Assembly: GCA_012932865.1 (NCBI GenBank)
Contig: SAXG01000001.1
Coordinates: forward strand, 1,167,693 to 1,231,692
Reading direction: 5' to 3'
Source of the DNA: Amylostereum areolatum
Taxonomy: Eukaryota > Basidiomycota > Agaricomycetes > Russulales > Stereaceae
Length of the DNA: 64,000 nucleotides
Shown: one piece after another, positions 42,401-54,481 of the stretch
Position numbering within the stretch: position 1 is the first letter of the stretch
How the letters are laid out: each line of letters begins with the position of its first letter
Notes under the pieces: generated by a model
Seen by the model: the letters and a program-made list of their open reading frames with translations, nothing else
Databases searched by the model: none
What the model was told of the DNA's origin: nothing
Made by a program: the position numbers and the translations under genes

Positions 42401-44811
42401 ATGTGGCAAGGCTACCCTCCACAGGACGAGAGCAGGTTCGTTTCCCCGCTCTCCGCCTCCGAACCCATCTAACATCGACGCCCACACGCGTCCACCCATC
42501 CCTCAGCGCCCCCGTCGACTTTCCCTCCGCGTACGTCCCCTCCCCTCCCCCTCCTCACATCCTCCGCACTCACTGCCTCCCCAGGGATGTCGACGACAGC
42601 AACGACTACGCCTCCCCCAGGTACGTTCGCTCCCCCGAGGGGGAATCCGTCCTTTCTCTTCTCACGCTCGATTCCTTCCCAGAGAACGAGCGGTCTACGA
42701 CGAGGACTACGCTCCGCCGTTGGGCCCACCCCCCTCGGAGTACCATCGCGGTTACGACCCTGGGTACGGTCCTCCCCCGGGTCCACCACCTGCAGAGTAC
42801 GCCTGGGAGCAGGCAAGGTCGGTTCGCTCCCCTTCCCTCTCAGTGCGACTTTCCCCTTACCCTCCCACCCTTAGGCGTTCCGAGTATGTCCTACAACGAC
42901 GACGGTCCCCCCAGTGCGTTCCCCTTCCCCTTTCTCCAGACGTCCCCGCGTCCCCGCTGACGCCGTCCCCCCCCCCTCCGCGCGGCACGCAGGAGGGACC
43001 CCGTACATGCCTCCGACGGAACACCAGCGCTTCGGGCCCGAGTTCGAGGACGGCAACCGCGAGAGGCGTCAGATGGCGTTCCAGTACTCCCAGTGCACCG
43101 GTCGGAAGAAGGCGCTCTGCGTGCGTGCGGCGTTCTGTCCTCTTCCCCCGTCCTTCCTTCGCTCGCCCGACTGAACCCGCGCGAGGACAGATCGGGATCA
43201 ATTATTTTGGGCAGGAGGCCGAGTTGAAGGGCTGTATCAACGACGCGCGGCACATGCAGCGCTTCCTCGTCGGTACGTCCTTTCCTCTCCCCCCCCGCTC
43301 GTTTGCGTTTGCGCGCAGACGTTTGACCTTGGGCACGGCAGAGAACCACGGCTACTCGCCGGAGAACATCGTCCTCCTGACCGACGATCAACAGGATCCG
43401 CAGCGGATGCCCACCCAGGAGAACATCGTGGGTCATCTCCGTCGTCGGCGTCTCTCACCCTGACCCTTCGCGCGCGCAGATCCGCGCGATGCAGTGGCTC
43501 GTGCACGGCGCGCGGCCGCACGACGCGTTGTTCTTCCATTGTGAGTGGCGGGCTGCCGGGGCCGGAGGGTGCGGATCGGGGGGCTGACGATCCCTGGGCA
43601 GACTCCGGACATGGGGGCCAGACGAAGGACCTCGTCGGTGACGAGGAGGACGGGGAGGACGAGGGTGCGTGCCCGGTGCCGCCGCGCGCGTTTCGTCGCT
43701 GGCTCATTGTTTTTTTTGTTGCGTGCGAACAGTCATCTACCCCGTCGACTTTCGACGCGCCGGACACCTCGTCGACGACGTAAGTTCGGGACGATGATAC
43801 GCTCTCGTGGTCGTGGATCCTCTCTCTGAAAACGTACTTATGTCCTGTGCCTCGCAGACGATGCACGAGATCATGGTCACGCCCCTCCCCGCCGGATGCC
43901 GTCTCACCTCCATATTCGACGTGCGTCTCTTCCGCTCCCTCCACCCCCTCAAAAACGCTCACCCTCCGACAAGTCCTGCCACTCCGGCTCCGCCCTCGAC
44001 CTTCCCTACATGGTACCCCCCCTCCCTTTCCTCCCATCACCAACCAACTCACCTACCCCCTCCCGCAGTACTCCACCGAGGGCAAGATCAAAGAACCCAA
44101 CCTCCTCGAAGAAGCCCGCGAAGGCCTCCTCTCCGCTTTCTCCTCCTACACCCAGCGCGGCGGCGGCGCCTTCCACGTCCGCGACGCGCTCGAGTCCGTC
44201 GGCGGGCTCCTCACGGGCTACATCGGCGCCAGGCGCGCGGAGGAGCGCGCGCGGCGGACGAAGACGAGCCCGGCGGACGTCGTGCGTTGATCTTTCTTTC
44301 CACCTTCCTACCCCCCGCTCCGCTCTCCTCCCGCGCCCTCCCCTCTTTCTTCCTGCCCTTCCTGCCACCTTTTCTTTCCTTCTTTCTGTCCGTCGGGTTT
44401 GAAGGGACGCGCTGACGCTCGAGCGGGGGGGCCCGTTCTGCAGATATCGTGGAGCGGGTGCAAGGACTCGCAGACGAGCGCGGACGCGGTCGAGGCCGGC
44501 GCCGCGACGGGCGCGATGAGCTACGTCGGTCTTCTCCCTCTCTCTTTCCACCCATCGTCCCGCTGCACGCCCGAACGAACACAGGCGTTCATCCACGCGC
44601 TCCGCGAGCGGCCCCAGCAGAGCTACCAGCAGCTCCTCACCTCGATCCGCGAGATCTTGCGCGCGAAGTACAGCCAGAAGCCGCAGCTGTCGAGCTCGCA
44701 TCCGATGGTGAGCGGCTCAGTCACCTTGTCTTCGTTGGAGGGGGGGAGGGCTGATGCGGGGTTTTCTTTTTTGGATGCACGTAGGACACGGACATCTTGT
44801 TCATTTGCTGA
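42401..44811 (+). CDS. MCA1: Metacaspase (caspase-like cysteine protease)
   Basis: Type I metacaspase with a Pro/Tyr/Gly-rich prodomain spread over several tiny exons (MWQGYPPQDESR, YDEDYAPPLGPPPSEY, GYGPPPGPPPAEY, GTPYMPPTEHQRFGPEF). The p20 region begins GRKKALIGINYFGQEAELKG and continues ARHMQRFLV and NIVLLTDDQQDPQRMPT. The catalytic His is in FFHYSGHGGQTKD, spliced across FFH|YSG. The catalytic Cys is in FDSCHSGSALDLPYM, spliced just before SCH. The p10 part has VISWSGCKDSQTSAD and AFIHALRERPQQSYQQLL, and the end is DTDILFIC. Metacaspases cleave after Arg/Lys and act in stress, ageing and cell death. All motifs are intact without frame breaks, notable in a region where neighbours have them. 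Confidence 0.93.
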
Positions 44812-44951
44812 GCTTTGGGGGTTTTCCTGGGGTTGTACGACGAGGCAGGGCGATGAATGCGAAGAAAGCACGACGACGGATATTATTACTGCTGTGTATC
44901 CAACTTAAGCCTATATATCTATACAGTCCAACCCATGCTGCTACACCCAAC

Positions 44952-47900
44952 TCAGACAAACGACAGCAGCCCTGCTGGTTTCTTCTTCTTCGTGCCCGCG
45001 CCCGCCCGCCTGTTTTTCGGGATATGCGACTTGGGCGGCGCGTCCGAATCGTCTGAATCCGAATCCGAGCTCTCCTCCTCCTCCTCCTCCTCCGCCTCAT
45101 GGACGGTCGCAGCCGTCTTCTTCACCTGCGACGACGGTGGCGGGAAGGGCGTCGAGGGCGCCAACCCCGAGGGCGAGAACAGCGTGTCTTGGCTGGCGAG
45201 GTCCTTCAGGCGGCGGAACTGGGAGCTGCTCTGCCGTTGCGGGCGGGCCTTCGCCGTCGTCGGCACGGGCGACTCATCCTCCGAGTCCGAGGGGGGACGG
45301 CGGGACCCGACGCCGTTCGGAGCGGGCGTTCGCTGCGACTGCGACTGCGACTGCGAAGCCTGCGTGCGGGGAAACTGGCTGCTCCCCGGAAAAAAGAGCG
45401 GGTCGTCCGCGGGCTGCGTGCCCTGAGAGGAGCGGTCTGGCTCGGCGTGGGCGTGGGCGTGGGCGTTCTTAGCTTTGGGGGTGGCTTCGACGTCGGAGGA
45501 CGGAGGAAGGCTGAGCGCGACTTTGGCGGCGCCCCGCGCCTCGTCCGGAGAGGACCGAAGCTCGTCCACGGCGGAGGACTCGGAGGGGAGCGCCGGGGTG
45601 CTCTGCGTTAGGGTGGCCCACTGCGCTTGCGACGAAGGCGGTTCGGCGGCTTCCGCTCGTCGAGGTTCCGGCGTGTCAGAGTCGCTCGCCGCGGCGGGCG
45701 TCTTGCTCGCCCTCGACCGCGCCCTCGACGTCGGGGCTTTGGTCTGCTTCTTGGCCGCTGCCGCCGCCGCCCGCTTCTCCTTCGCGGCCTGAGCCTTCTC
45801 CACGCGGATCCTGGCCTTTTCTTCCTTTTCCGCTGCGGCCGCGGCCGCGCGCGCCGCCTTTCTCCTCCTCCGTCAGAGGTTTCCTGCCTCGCTTTTTGGG
45901 GACGGGCGCGGCGGGGGCGTCGGGCTCGGCCGTCGATTGTCGAGCGAGTCTGCCGGAGCGCCGCGTCTGGGTGTCCTTCCGCCGGGTGTCTCCTTCGTCC
46001 TCGGAAACCTGCTCGGTGGCTTGGGAGGACGCAAGCACGGGAAGGTCCTTGTCGGTTCCCCTCGACTTGCCGTTCCTGTCCCTGAGGCGTTTCACGGTCC
46101 CAGGCTTCAAAGAGAGCGCGGTGCGGTCGTAGGAGGGCTGGCTGGCTGGCTCTATCGGGTCGCTTTCTGGCTCTCTTTCGGCTTGGACGGAAGGGACGGA
46201 TTCGATCTCGTCCACTTGCTCGTCTGCGGGCGCCTCAGGGGTCGTGGGTGCTTTGCCACCGGGCGGAGAGTGTTCGAGAGGCTCGATCTCGGGGGATATG
46301 GGTGCGGACGCAGCAGCTGGGGGCGGAGACGGGGAGGGGGACGACGGCACGAGCACCTGCGTCGGCGGCGGCATCTCGACGCTGACAGGCTTCGCGGGCG
46401 GTGGAGGAGAGATCGAGGGCGTTTTGGCAGGCGTCCTGTATTGATGGCCGTGGCATCCGACTCGGGTTCGGGGGACGCAGGTTTGGAGCCTTCATCCACG
46501 CCGCCATTGTCTTCGACGATAGGGTTGTGAGATTCGTCTGGATCAGGGCTCGCCTCCTCCTCTTCAGCAGGGCCTTGTGGCTCAGGACTGGCATTTTTGG
46601 CGTTGGGCGAGGGGCTACCGTCGTCATGCGCAGACTCGTCATCGGGCTGAGGGGTGGCGTCCTGCGGTGCGGGATCGGGCTCGGGAGACCTCGAATCATC
46701 TGTGCCGGCTTCAGACTCTGCCTTTGCGGCCCATTCTGCAAGTGCGTCCACGGGCGTGTCTTCCTCCTCCTCATCACTCTGATCGTGACCGGCAGATTCA
46801 AATTCTGGCAACGTCTGGACACGGCATGAACATAAACAGATTGGAACAGCGGATTGTCTATGCTCACCTGCTTATTTGTAGTAAAATTCGGCTGAGCGTC
46901 CATGAACACAGGCGGAGACAGGGATCGGTCTGCACTCCCGGGACCCTGCTCGGGTTCTTCAGACGAGGATTTCTCCCGAGTGCGACGCCGTGGCCGACGG
47001 CGGGACGACTGCAAAGAAAGGTCCTCATCTTCATCCAATGCCAGGTCTTCTGGCTCCGATTCCTCCTCGGTGTCCGAGTCACTCTTCAGAGGGATCTCGT
47101 CCAGAATGCTCTTGCGCGGGCCACGGCGCTCGGGTCCACGCAACAAAGCCGCCAGATCGTCCTCAAGGGTTGAAGGGTTCAGCTTGGGAGGCGGCACCAT
47201 CCCCTGCACGGCGCGCTTTCCGCTGGAAGGGCCGGAAGGTTTACGGGGCTCCTCCTCGCTCTCCTCATCCGAGCTATCGTTGCTGCTTCCTTCGTCCTGG
47301 GTCTCGACATGCACTTCGGAGATGGGGAGTCCGAGAGGGATCGTAAGTTTGGACGCCGAGACGGGCGTGGATGCCGAGCTAGAGGGTGCGGAATCGAGGG
47401 TGAACGTCTTCGATGACAGTGGACCAGATGACGGCTGCGACGCACGCCTGTCGACGGGTCGGGTGGGCGGCACATCCACAGACGAAGGAATCCTTATCCA
47501 TGACCTTGCGGAGGAACGCCTTCAACTGATCCACGATGTTTGGATCGGCCAGCGAGGGATCGCCCTCCAACTCCTCGATGCAGCTTTCAATGGACTCCTC
47601 GCCATCCACAACGATAGGACACTTCTTCGAGGGAGTGGTAAGGAGATTCGAAGCAAGCCGGACAGGATGTTTGGACAGCAGCAGGTTTCTTTGCCTTAGA
47701 GGCGGAGACCTCCTTCCCTTTCTTCGCAGACTTGCCGACCTTTGTGTTATCCTGTTCGGAGTTATTCGACGGCCCCGTCTTCCCGGAGGTTGCAGAAGGG
47801 GTCGTCTCGAGATCCTCGGGGAGCCATGTCATGCTCAATTTTGACTTGCCCGACTGCTTTTTTGCGGCAGTCTGGGCTTTCTTCCCAGGTTTGGTAGGCG

Positions 47901-49983
47901 CGGCAGATGCACTCGCTGGTGAACTGTCGGATGAGCCTGATCGTACATCAGCTCCAAGCTGGATGTCGGATGTTTTTGTAGCACTGGACTTTGACGCAGA
48001 TTCGGAACGGGGGCCGAAGATGAGGCTATCAAGTGCCTCCTGGATGATTTTATCCGTAATAGCCGACGAAGGTTTCCTTGAAGGTTGGCGGTGTGCCAAC
48101 GCTACCGCACAGGTCAGTTCACGAATATGACACTGGACTTAACAGGACTAACTTTGGGACGAGGAGGAGGCAACCTTTGCTGGTTCAACGTCAAGATCCC
48201 CTCCAGACGTGGGATTGTCTATGGAAGTATTGATACGGAGAAGTGAATGCGCGAAGATATAAAGCTAACCGAGAGGGGTAGCAGCCTTTGCCTTCGCCTT
48301 TTTTTTCGTCTTGGTCGGCGGAGGTTCAGAAGCTGCAAAGACGTCGTCAGATAACATCAATGTATAGGTATGCACCACACACCATTGGCACCACCCGCAT
48401 CTTTCGATGCTGCTTCCGCGGGCGATTTGTCCTTCGAGGCTTTGCCTTTTTTTGCTACTGGATGATGTTTGGTTAGGCAAGAGATGGAGTATGAATAGCG
48501 TGATTACCCTTTGCCGTTGGTGCATTCGATTGAGATACATCAAGCGTAGGTCCATCTGTGCAGACGGATCGGTCCATCGTTCAATTTAGTTTGACAAAGT
48601 ACTGACTATCACGGGATTCAGCAGGTTGCGGAGGATCAGACGGGTCTTGTCCCTTCTTGCGCTTCCTGTCTTTTGATTTGGAAGCGTCAGTCTCCAAGGG
48701 CGGACGTGGGGACGATACTGTTGGGCTCGACGAGGACAGTGAGCTTTTCGCGGGCAGGGAGGGGTTTCGACTCGGTGCAGCAGGGAAAGTCTGGTCCGGG
48801 ATAGGATTTGGAATGTTCGGTGGGAGTGAAGATTCGGGGGCAGAGGTTGGCGACTGGTCAGCCATGGCCCTCCGTAAGTGTAGGGGACCGTCTCGGCCTT
48901 CTTCCCCTTCTTCTTCTTCTTTTTAGGGCGTGCCTCAACTGCATCCGATTCTGTGACGATGGTTTCAGACGCCGTGCGCTTGCGTTTCTTGTCGACTTTC
49001 GCTGGCGTAACAGGGAGTGCATCGGAGGACTGAGGTGTCTGAGGGAACGCAACCTTCGGCGACGGCACGTCAGGCAAACGGCTAGGTCCTGCAACAGGCG
49101 GCACGTCCTTCGGTTCTTTCTTCTTTCTCTTCTTTTTCGGATTGACCAGCCACGCCTGTGGACGAGGACGCGCCTGCTAAATCGGCGTCGGACGCGACGG
49201 GCTGAATGGGCGAGGACTGCGCTGCCTTGTCCTTCTTCTGCTTCGGTTTCTCAACCTCGCTCGGCTTTCCCCCTTTCTCCGATGTCCGTAAAGATCCCGC
49301 GTCGGCGGAAGCGTCGAACATGACCTTGCGTTTCTTCTTCTCGGGGACTGGAGTTTCGGGCGTAGCACTGGTCTCTGGAAGCTGAGCCTTTTTCTTCCCC
49401 TTGGACGAGACTGGTTTCGCTGCAGGCGGTGCGGGAGGCGGGCTGGGTGAGCGGCCGCGCTTCCTAGAAGACTCCTGGAAGTCCGATGAGACGTGTATAT
49501 GACATGGAGGGCGTTATAGCAAACGCACCGCCTGGCCATCTCTTGTCGGGGACTCGGATACGCTGGCGGCATCCTTGATGGTCACAAGGACTTCGGCATG
49601 CGACCTTGACCGTGCCAGCGCACGGAATGCATCAAAATCATCGTCTGCAGAGCCAAGATTCACGTCAATCCACGTCGGATGATTTAAGGTTAAGCCGCAC
49701 GCACCATCCTCGAGGTCGATTTTCTTTCCTTCACGAAGCTGCGAGAGCTCAACAGCGGTGGCGGAAGGCAATCCAAGTTTCCTCCTGACGACGTCTCTCG
49801 TCTCCTTCAACGAGGCCTCTGTATACCCATACCAATATTACGCGGTGAGTACGTGGGTAGAGGGGTACGCGGACAAGCCGTACCCTTGAAAAGTCGGTCG
49901 AATGTTCGACCTTCGGCATGATAAGTGACGCGCGGAGGAGTTGATACACTTTCTTTGTTCTTTCCGTTTGATCTATCGCCCAT
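44952..49983 (-). CDS. Large disordered, probably nuclear protein with beta-grasp-like N-terminus
   Basis: A long minus-strand gene with a unique N-terminal domain (MGDRSNGKNKESVSTPPR, then VTYHAEGRTFDRLFKEASLK, ETRDVVRRKLGLPSATAVEL, EVLVTIK) whose strand-helix-strand pattern suggests a PB1/ubiquitin-like fold. Long Lys/Glu/Ser/Pro-rich stretches follow. A short conserved-looking motif (TSCPACFESPYHSLKKCPIV, then ESIESCIEELEGDPSLADPN) resembles a C2HC knuckle found in fungal chromatin proteins. Acidic and basic tracts end in GAGTKKKKPAGLLSFV. Reading requires many introns and skipping one-base insertions at 45857/45858, 47480, 47628 and 49146/49147; more shifts occur near 46440 and 48865. Start ATG is at 49983. 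No family name can be given; a chromatin or nucleolar role is inference from composition only. Confidence 0.6.
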
Positions 49984-50176
49984 GGGCGTGGAAGTCGGGA
50001 TGGAAAAGCCAGAGAATCTGAGAGATGGCAGTGAGAAAACGCGGTCAAGTGCGCGTGTGCAAAAGCCACTGGCGGACATCTCGGCGCGCTGAGCCGCGGC
50101 CGGGGTTGGCCGACACGGAGTCCGAGCAGGCGTGCGACGACGACGTCCTGCTTTCATCTTCGACAACACATACATC

Positions 50177-50547
50177 ATGGCCGGTCATCCTGGTATGCAC
50201 CCGTACTTGAATGGGGGCATTATTCGTGCTGAATGAAATACAGGAGCTGGCTTCCACCCTCATCTTCCCTGGCTTCAAGCACCAATTCCTTGCGAAGGCG
50301 CTCGGTGCATCCATGTGGTTCTTTATATTCTACCGTGCCAGGTGCGTTCTACCGATACCCTCCCAGTTCGAGCGCTCGTATTCTGAACATAAATCACACT
50401 CCAGACAAGATGGGGCTAAGTTGCTGGTATGTTCTGCATGTGCGTTTATACTGCTTAGTGCTTACTGTTTCCTAGGGCTTGAGGCATCCATGGGAGGGTC
50501 ATGAACACGGACATGGCGAGCATGATGAGCACGCCGCCCACCAATGA
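50177..50547 (+). CDS. Complex I accessory subunit, NDUFB2-like
   Basis: A four-exon gene for about 68 residues: MAGHPGAGFHPHLP, GFKHQFLAKALGASMWFFIF, YRARQDGAKLLGLRHPWEGH, then a His/Glu/Gly-rich tail (EHGHGEHDEHAAHQ). The single membrane helix followed by YRA.QDG..LLG.RHPW and a His-rich end matches the small B2-type accessory subunit of mitochondrial NADH:ubiquinone oxidoreductase. The CCC run at 50267-50269 appears one base too long: without the extra C, HLPGFKHQ is continuous. Only 193 bp separate its start from that of the divergent disordered-protein gene. The family call is reasonable but rests on a short protein. Confidence 0.65.
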
Positions 50548-51015
50548 GCGTGGTATACACAGAAGTGGTCATACGTAGAGCAGGTCGAGGTGAGCCTGAT
50601 ACCCTAGCTCCGAGCTGAATTTGTCGCTGACTTTTTCGGCTTCCTCAGTTTTGCAATGCATACACTGGTGTCCTTCGTAGAAAATCCAAGTGTGAACCTT
50701 GAACCTTGAAGCTTGAACCTCTTCGTGCGATCTATACTTGTCCAAATAACCGCAGGAACACCCCTAGACCGCAGGAGCTAGTCATACAGAAGTTCTTTCA
50801 GCGATCTGGACACTAGTTTGAATGCGAACCCTGGGTCTGAAATACCGAAGTCTCCAGTGATAATACATTTGCGCACCGATGCATGCTATACACTTACAGA
50901 GGACGGTGCGAAACCGAGCGTGTACGATGCAAAGCGGACAATCATATCACTGACACAAATGTTACACATTATAGATACACTTGATATGCATTGTTCTCTA
51001 CTTATGATTGATCTC
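50548..51015. other. Convergent intergenic region
   Basis: 3' regions of two converging genes. Near 50695-50720 there is a direct repeat (GAACCTTGAA / GAAGCTTGAACC). No gene recognised. Confidence 0.5.
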
Positions 51016-52156
51016 TCACCCTCTGGAACCGGTGGGGTTCTCGACGCTCTCTTCACTAAACTCCGTCAGCCCGGTCAGCCCCAACCTGCCCACGAGTCCA
51101 TGTCCATCATAAACAGGAGGAGCGTCCGTCATGTAGCGCGCATATGGCGGAGGCGGGTCGCACCCAAGCGCCTCGGGTTCGCGGTTCGTACGGAAATGGG
51201 CAGAGTTAGAGACGGGGATGTCGGTGAGGATGAGTGACGTCCGCGCGATCGATTCACGGGAGCGCACGGGTGCTGTAGTGTCGGAACGGGCGGCGGCAGC
51301 CCTTAGGAGGGCCTCCCACGAGCCAGGGGTCGATGTTGGTCGTTGACTTGATCCCCCACTTCTGTAAACACTGCGTCGCACAGGGCTGGGGCCTTCTGCG
51401 CCGACGCTGATATGCTGGGTTTCGGGCGAGGTCGACGTAGGAAGCAACCCCAAGGCATCTACCGGATCGGTCCTCGAGGCGTGTTCCAAAGCGATATGTC
51501 TGCTCTGGATGCGTGGAGGAGAGTGACTCGGCTGGTCGGGTTCGTCGGAAGGCCTGGGAGAAAGGGGCGCAGAGTTGGAGCGGCTACGATGCATGATGTT
51601 GTGGCTAGATGAAGCGAAGTCTGACGTGTGGGCAAGGTCGCCACGATGTCGAAGATCGGGGCTGTCATTGTGCCTGTTAGGACGGGTAGAGGACGTCGAT
51701 GATATCGTCGGTGGTGGGGACAGTACTGGACAAGGCGGGGGAAGGGCGAGACAGCCTCCTGGACCTTCTCCGAGTGACATCGACGAAGGGAAGCGGAGAT
51801 AGACGAGCCCAGACCACGTGTAGAGTCACTCAGGCGTGGCTGGAGGGCGTTGCGGTGAGACAGGATGGACGGGGTGAGGGAGATGGAGCTGCACACCTCC
51901 TTTTGCTTCAAGTGCAAGGAGAGTCCTCCTAGCTTTGGGGGCGACGTTCTGCCACACAGACAGCTGGGTGAAGGTGAGACTACTTGTCGACATGATATAT
52001 CGCATTATACGTACGAGCAGAGGTTTATCGGTGGAGGCCTAGCAAGGTCAATGTGATCAGAGGTGTGAGGACACGGAACGCAACAGAGGGGAGTAGTACC
52101 TGGGGAGAACCAGGATCAGAGTGGCAGTTGGGAGAAGCAACGGTGGAGTTTGACAT
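51016..52156 (-). CDS. Hypothetical Pro/Ser-rich protein with a PY motif
   Basis: The best supported part (51016-51690) is an open frame of about 220 residues rich in Ser, Pro and Arg (HRSRSNSAPLSPRPSDEPDQ, SWEALLRAAAARSDTTAPVR). It ends with a PPxY motif, DPPPPYARYMTDAPPVYDGH, the kind bound by WW domains of Rsp5-type ubiquitin ligases and typical of arrestin-like adaptors. Upstream, short exons can be joined from ATG 52156 (MSNSTVASPNCHSDPGSPQ) through ASTDKPLL and NVAPKARRTLLALEAKGG to ERLSRPSPALSSTVPTTDD. This needs C at 51683 to be an extra base. An internal ATG at 51780 is an alternative start. No conserved domain was recognised. Confidence 0.45.
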
Positions 52157-52574
52157 GGTGAGAAGGGGAGGTGGTGGTAGGATGTGAGGAGTGAGAGATA
52201 CGGGAATTGCACTGAAGTACTCAGGCCAGTTTGGATTCAGGCTGGGAAGTGAAACCGGGCGGAATCGTGGAGATAGGAAGGTTCAAAGAGAGGGTTCGTC
52301 ATTGTGGCCGAGACAGCGCAGTCGCCGACGGCAGCAAACCGAGACCAAGGCGGGAAAGAGATCGAGTAGGACGTGGGAGATGGTGAGAAGAAGGCGTTTG
52401 AACGACGAGCTCGGGAAGAAGGCAGCTGACGCCAATGACCAATAGGAGCCCGATGAAAGGCCAAAAACGTGACCCGTCGCGTCAGATCGTCCGACTCCGA
52501 GTCCGAGCCCCGACGCGTGTGCTCTCTCTCTCAGCATCTTTTCGCCTCTCACCCTCTCTTTACTCCCAACCACC
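52157..52574. promoter_or_regulatory. Divergent promoter region, PY-motif gene / ferrochelatase
   Basis: About 420 bp with both promoters. The leader before the ferrochelatase ATG is pyrimidine-rich (CTCTCTCTC near 52525). No TATA box seen. Confidence 0.45.
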
Positions 52575-53960
52575 ATGTCCGTCCTCAGAAAGTCCTCGCC
52601 CGCTACGAGGGCCCTTGCCCGCTCATATGCATCTCTTCATAACGGCCCCTCGGCCTCAAAAAGGTGCGTACATCGCCTCCGTCCCTCAGGCGCGTAAACT
52701 CGCTAACCTCCACCCCAGCCCAACAGGTTCGCTACGCCCCCCTCTGCCCCATGGGAGCCCTGTCTAACCACGCTTTCAGCCGTCGTAATGCTCAACATGG
52801 GTGGTCCGTCGACGGTGCGTGTCGTCGTTACCTCCCTTTCGGTTCCCCTTCTCACGCACATCCGCTCTCCAGGTCCCCGAAACCCACGATTTCCTCAAAA
52901 ACCTCTTCATGGACAAGGACCTTATCCCCCTGCCATTTCAGTCCTACCTTGCTCCGTGGATAGCTAAACGACGCACGCCCCAGATCGAGAAACAGTACGC
53001 CGCCATTGGTGGAGGCTCGCCCATTCTGCGTTGGTCCGAGATCCAGGGCAAAGGCATGGCCGCCCTCCTCGACGAACTACACCCCGAAACCGCCCCACAC
53101 AAAAGCTATGTTGCCTTTCGATACGCGCGTCCGCTCACGGATGAAACCGCGAAGCAAATGCGCGCCGACGGCGTCAAACGCGCCATCGCCTTCACGCAGT
53201 ACCCCCAGTACAGCTGTAGCACCACTGGCAGCAGCCTCAACGAGATCTTCCGGAAAGGGAAGTCTGGTGCACTCTCCGACATCGAATGGTCCGTCATCGA
53301 CCGCTGGGGTACCCATCCAGGCTTCGTCGAAGCTGTCGCGCAGAACATCGAGCGTGCGTTAAACAAGTTCCCTGAGGACAAGCGCAACGACACCGTCCTC
53401 CTTTTCTCCGCGCACTCCCTTCCCATGTCCGTCGTCAATCGCGGAGACCCGTACGTGCTCGAGGTATCCGCAAGCGTGTCCGCCGTGATGGACCGCCTGG
53501 GGAATACGAACCCGTACCGTCTCGTGTGGCAGTCCCAAGTCGGGCCGTCCGCGTGGATGGGCATGCAGACGAACGAGGCAATCAAAGGTCTGGCGCGCAT
53601 CGGCAAGAAACAGGTTGTCCTGATTCCCATCGCGTTCACAAGCGACCACATCGAGACCCTCTACGAGCTTGACCTCGAATACGTCAAAGAAGCGAAGGAG
53701 GTATGTAGCTGTCCGTACCGACATGCATTCACGCAGGCCTAATGGCTTTTCTCAAGCTCGGCATCGAAGTACAACGCGCCGAGTCGCTCAATGATTCCCC
53801 TGTGTTTATTCGTGCGCTGGCGGACATTGCGGCAAAACACTTGAAAGATTACACCGCGGGAGCGGGTCCCACGTCCGTCCAGCTCGGTCTGCGGTGTCCA
53901 GGCTGCACGAATGCGACATGCGCACAGCAGAAGTCGTGGTTCGCTCGGGGCGGACGATAG
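52575..53960 (+). CDS. HEM15: Ferrochelatase
   Basis: Terminal haem-synthesis enzyme that inserts Fe2+ into protoporphyrin IX on the matrix side of the inner mitochondrial membrane. The N-terminus ([20 protein letters not shown]) is a clear mitochondrial presequence. The core reads [79 protein letters not shown], then [17 protein letters not shown] (active-site His), [15 protein letters not shown] and [20 protein letters not shown]. The C-terminus [13 protein letters not shown] carries the cysteines typical of the [2Fe-2S] cluster found in fungal and animal enzymes. The last intron joins KE to [13 protein letters not shown]. All motifs are intact. It provides haem for enzymes such as the P450 in this window. 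Confidence 0.95.
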
Positions 53961-54481
53961 CGCGCAACGGACTCGCCACTATCTATAATTCAGTTGCTGT
54001 ATCCACAGACTCATCCGTATCAGAGCCTGCGTACACTCTTATACGTTGCCATCTCACTTCGTGAACTGTCTTCAACCAATGAACCACGCTCAGTGATCTC
54101 TGTTGACTTATGTCGCGGTCAGACTCCCAATTGACACTGAGGCAAAGGAATGGCTGCTGGTGTATGCTTCGAGGGTCACACGGGCACACGAAAAAACAGA
54201 GAAGTACGATTAGGCCGACATGTACTGTACTGTCGACAGTACACCTGTGAATGAGAAGTATGCAGAGATACAGAAAATTGACGGCCGCGTCCAAGGAGCA
54301 CACCGGCTCGAGCAACGGTCAAAGCAGTATTACACCAGCGGAGGAGAGGGGCCGAAGGGTACATAGTTCATCGACTACGGCCAGGAATGAGTATCTGTAC
54401 GCGCGTATATCGCTCGATTCAAAATCCTCAGATGTCACAGATCCAGCAATGAAATAAGTTGTCACCACTCAAAAATGATGC
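53961..54481. other. Convergent intergenic region
   Basis: 3' ends of ferrochelatase and the SNG1-like gene. A short palindromic stretch GTACTGTACTGTCGACAGTAC occurs around 54223-54242. No gene recognised. Confidence 0.5.

Noticed and set aside
42384..43463. 359-codon plus-strand open frame
   Set aside because: It reads through the short introns of the metacaspase prodomain. Only pieces match the real exons.
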